A stretch of 16,292 nucleotides of DNA from Caldisericota bacterium (lineage in GTDB: Bacteria; Caldisericota; JANLFM01): assembly GCA_024655865.1 (NCBI GenBank), contig JANLFM010000011.1:246-16537 (forward strand), read 5' to 3'. The notes beneath the pieces were generated by a model that was not told where the DNA came from, searched no databases, and saw only the letters and a program-made list of their open reading frames with translations. This document shows positions 14,090-16,292 of this stretch, piece by piece. Each line of letters opens with the position of its first letter. Within the stretch, counting starts at the first letter, position 1. The position numbers and the translations under genes were made by a program.

Positions 14090-15301
14090 GTGACCATGCT
14101 TGCCCGTCAGGCTGCAGAGTGGGAGAGGGCAAAAGTTGTCCTTCTTGCAGAACCCAATTTTGAAACCCTCTTTGGCCTTTTAGAGACCAATTCCGCTAAT
14201 TTTCTCTATCCCTTCGATTTAAAAAAAGCCAGGGAAGAGCACCGGGTTTTCCGAAAGAGTCTGGAGCGCTTTGGAGCAAAGGTGATCGATCTCCGTGAGG
14301 CACTCGTTTCAGGATGCCTGAAAGAGGGAGAGGCTCTCGAAGGTAAAAATTTAGAGAAACTGAGAGAATTCGCAGGAAAAGGCCTGAGATATGAGTTTAG
14401 CGAGGAAGTCTCGAAGGAGGACAGGGAGCTCCTTTTGAAAAACAAGGACCTGATCATCAGAACTTTTCATCCCACTGTGCTTGCTGATCTTGTGCTTCTA
14501 AGGCCCAAACTCATGATCCGGTATAATCCCCATGCTCTGGATCCCACAAGCAGGTTCATCTCCAAATTTGAGGTGGAACCAGCGAACAACCAATACTTTA
14601 TGAGGGATGGCATGATCACTACAGCCCGGGGATGCGTGATCGGAAATCTGACCCTGGATGTGCGCAAGGTGGAAAACGAGATCGTGGAGTTTGCCCTGAA
14701 ACAGTTAGGAATTGAGCCCATTTATCGCGTCGAGCCCCCGGGCAACCTGGAAGGGGGGGATTTTATGCCCGCAGGGGAGTTCGTGCTCCAGGGGCAAGGG
14801 CTTCTAAGCAACGAGGAAGGTGTGCACCAGCTTCTTCAAAACAGGGTATACGGTTTCGCAGAGGTGGCAGTGGTCAAGGATCCCAGAGCGCAGATGGACG
14901 AGATGCACCTCGACACCTATTTCAACTTCCTTTCCCGGAAGAAAGCGATCCTCTGCACTGATCGCCTCAAGAAGGAAGCTCAGCCGATTGTGGAGGTCTG
15001 GGTGCCGGAAGGAACCCCTGAGGATTTCTCTTACCAGAAAAAGCGCACCTTGCCTTTCCCTCAGTATCTGGAGGAGAAGGGCATTAAGATCATCCCCTTC
15101 TCCAAGGAGGAGCAGGAAAATTTCGCCCCAAATTACCTCCTCTTACAGGAAAACTTTCTTGTGGGGGTAAAGGGGGCGGGTGAGGATTTCTGGAGGAGGA
15201 TCAGGGAAGAGGGAGTAAAAGTGCACCTCTTGAGCTTCGAAGCTCTCACCGGAGGATACGGAGGGCCCCATTGCATGAGCCAGGTTATCCTCAGAGGATA
15301 A
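14090..15301 (+). CDS. Arginine deiminase-fold guanidino-modifying enzyme
   Basis: A 403-residue member of the arginine deiminase/amidinotransferase superfamily, close to the usual arginine deiminase length including its helical insert (about 75-160). The catalytic set is complete: FMRD (Asp173), EGGD (Glu221), MHLDT (His273, Asp275) and the nucleophile Cys395 in GGPHCMSQ. Such enzymes hydrolyse a guanidinium to ureido plus ammonia, or transfer an amidino group. The segment where arginine deiminases carry SERT, whose Arg helps bind the substrate carboxylate, reads SNEEG at 240-244, so the substrate may lack that carboxylate, for example agmatine. It is not of the agmatine deiminase family by motif (no GNIHCITQ). 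GTG 14090 is chosen because AAGGAGG (14076-14082), overlapping the previous stop, is seven bases away; ATG 14096 is less well spaced. Gap to the transporter is 12 bases, so this is one operon. Confidence 0.85.
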   Translation: MTMLARQAAEWERAKVVLLAEPNFETLFGLLETNSANFLYPFDLKKAREEHRVFRKSLERFGAKVIDLREALVSGCLKEGEALEGKNLEKLREFAGKGLRYEFSEEVSKEDRELLLKNKDLIIRTFHPTVLADLVLLRPKLMIRYNPHALDPTSRFISKFEVEPANNQYFMRDGMITTARGCVIGNLTLDVRKVENEIVEFALKQLGIEPIYRVEPPGNLEGGDFMPAGEFVLQGQGLLSNEEGVHQLLQNRVYGFAEVAVVKDPRAQMDEMHLDTYFNFLSRKKAILCTDRLKKEAQPIVEVWVPEGTPEDFSYQKKRTLPFPQYLEEKGIKIIPFSKEEQENFAPNYLLLQENFLVGVKGAGEDFWRRIREEGVKVHLLSFEALTGGYGGPHCMSQVILRG

Positions 15302-15306
15302 GAGGA

Positions 15307-16292
15307 TCAAGAATAAAGAGCTCTTTGAAGAAAAGCCTCCAGGACGCTTGCGGCTTTTTTAATTGATGGGATTTCCACGAACTCGTCGGGCTGATGGGCC
15401 TGTAAAATGTTTCCCGGACCGAAGATCACAAAAGGAGGATGGGATTCGGGAAACATTGTGGGAAGATCGGTGCAAAAAGTCGCCGCTTTGGGGTTGTAGT
15501 CCTCATCGCTAATTTCTCTATAAATCTTAAGAAACTCCTGAACCCATGGATTGTTAAGGTCCGCGAGCATGGCCCGCTTGTAGGAGATTGTTTCCCAGGA
15601 AAACTTGCTTTCTGGGAGGGCATTCTTTCCGAGTTCTTCCATAATATGGATTACTTCCTCTTTTTGCTCTTCGTTCACCAGGCGGAAGTCGAGCTCAGCA
15701 AAACAGGTCTCAGGAACGACGTTCGGTTGCCTGCCCCCTTGAATTTTCCCTACATTCAAAGTGGTTCGGCCCATATGCTCAAGGGGCGGAAGAGCGAGCA
15801 TTTTCTTTTCCAGCTCCAGGAGGAAGCGAGCTTGAGCCAGAACGGCATTTACGCCCTTCTCCGGGGTGGAGCCATGAGCCTCCCGGCCTTGAAAATGCGT
15901 CCTCGCCCAGAATTCGCCCTTTTCCCCGATCAGGGGGATAGCATCGGTGGGTTCAGCCACGAGAACGAAGATGGCATCGTCGAGGAGCCCGGCCTTACGG
16001 AAGGCCTCAGCGCCACGGTATTTGTTCTCCTCGTCGGCGGAAAGGAGGAGTTTTAAAGAATAGCGGGGCTTTCCAGCCCTACGGAATTTGAAAAAGAGAT
16101 CGATGAGGACCGCTACCCCGGATTTCATATCGCAGGCTCCCAGCCCGAAGATCCTTTCGTCCCTCTCAATTGGCTCTAAGGGGTCAAAGGACCAGGAACC
16201 CAAGGGAGCTACTGTGTCCAGGTGTCCGGAAAGGATGAGTGACCCAGGGTGATCTCCCTCTAAAACCGCATAAAAGGAGGGTCTTCCAGGGG
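15307..16292 (-). CDS. M20-family metallopeptidase/deacylase (ArgE/DapE/ACY1 type), 5'-truncated
   Basis: About 327 C-terminal residues of a zinc-dependent amidohydrolase; the frame is open through the right edge, so the start lies outside. Codons at 16203 (TTG) and beyond are interior, because the first metal motif SGHLDTV is encoded at 16207-16230. Other ligands seen are GACDMKSG (bridging Asp), SADEE (catalytic Glu plus ligand), AEPTD (third carboxylate) and AHQPDEF (final His). The lid domain is present between (REAHGSTPEKGVNAV, GRTTLNVGKIQGG), with the dimer-interface His of the HGS motif. The enzyme cleaves an N-acyl amino acid, dipeptide or carbamoyl amino acid; the substrate cannot be decided. 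It converges on the deiminase gene, with stops five bases apart. Acetylornithine or carbamoyl-type substrates would fit the neighbours but this is inference. Confidence 0.9.
   Translation of the reverse strand, partial: PGRPSFYAVLEGDHPGSLILSGHLDTVAPLGSWSFDPLEPIERDERIFGLGACDMKSGVAVLIDLFFKFRRAGKPRYSLKLLLSADEENKYRGAEAFRKAGLLDDAIFVLVAEPTDAIPLIGEKGEFWARTHFQGREAHGSTPEKGVNAVLAQARFLLELEKKMLALPPLEHMGRTTLNVGKIQGGRQPNVVPETCFAELDFRLVNEEQKEEVIHIMEELGKNALPESKFSWETISYKRAMLADLNNPWVQEFLKIYREISDEDYNPKAATFCTDLPTMFPESHPPFVIFGPGNILQAHQPDEFVEIPSIKKAASVLEAFLQRALYS
15331..15360 (+). terminator. Intrinsic terminator of the catabolic operon, inside the convergent gene
   Basis: AAAAGCC (15331-15337) pairs with GGCTTTT (15352-15358) across a 14-nt loop and the T-run continues to 15360. 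It lies 30 bases after the deiminase stop on the plus strand, within the 3' coding end of the convergent M20 gene. On the minus strand the same hairpin is followed by TTCTTCAAAG, so it is not an obvious terminator in that direction. Confidence 0.55.

Noticed and set aside
15439-16056. 205-residue plus-strand frame
   Set aside because: It lies wholly antisense to the M20 gene, whose metal-binding motifs are unambiguous; it has no recognisable motif of its own.

Overview
The window is bacterial DNA of moderate GC content. The evidence is Shine-Dalgarno sites, GTG and probable TTG starts, sigma70-like promoters, a tRNA with an encoded CCA end, PAS histidine kinases and tightly spaced operons. 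I cannot assign a phylum. Many-PAS soluble kinases, repeat-rich secreted proteins and a guanidino/carbamoyl catabolic operon would suit an anaerobic, amino-acid-using bacterium, but that is inference.

Left arm (1-4003, minus strand): two tandem, paralogous exported repeat proteins. The downstream one (1-1690) runs off the left edge and joins the shared repeat module to cadherin-like/Ig-like domains. The upstream one (1949-4003) is complete, with about nine beta-rich repeat units. A 226-bp block is exactly duplicated inside it and found a third time, at 88% identity, in its neighbour. Upstream of the pair is a 942-bp stretch without a convincing gene. It holds a good minus-strand promoter, a leader of about 180 nt with several possible stems, and an intrinsic terminator placed before the first gene. 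This looks like an attenuator or riboswitch-type leader, or a small RNA, of a class I do not recognise.

Centre (4905-11455, plus strand): two adjacent soluble PAS histidine kinases, with eight and three PAS domains and no membrane segment. Each has its own candidate promoter, and no response regulator lies in the window. They are followed by a small uncharacterised protein whose stop codon lies 10 nt inside a tRNA-Ala(UGC) gene.

Right arm (11658-15301, plus strand): a three-gene operon of a putrescine-type carbamoyltransferase, a 12-TM APC amino-acid/polyamine transporter and an arginine-deiminase-fold enzyme. It resembles the agmatine or arginine deiminase pathway: deiminate a guanidino substrate, phosphorolyse the ureido product to an amine plus carbamoyl phosphate, and exchange substrate for product. 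The pieces are mixed in an unusual way. The carbamoyltransferase lacks the ornithine-binding SMG loop and looks putrescine-specific, while the deiminase belongs to the arginine deiminase rather than the agmatine deiminase family. No carbamate kinase is visible. A convergent, 5'-truncated M20 metallopeptidase/deacylase (15307-16292) closes the window, and the operon's terminator lies inside its 3' coding end.
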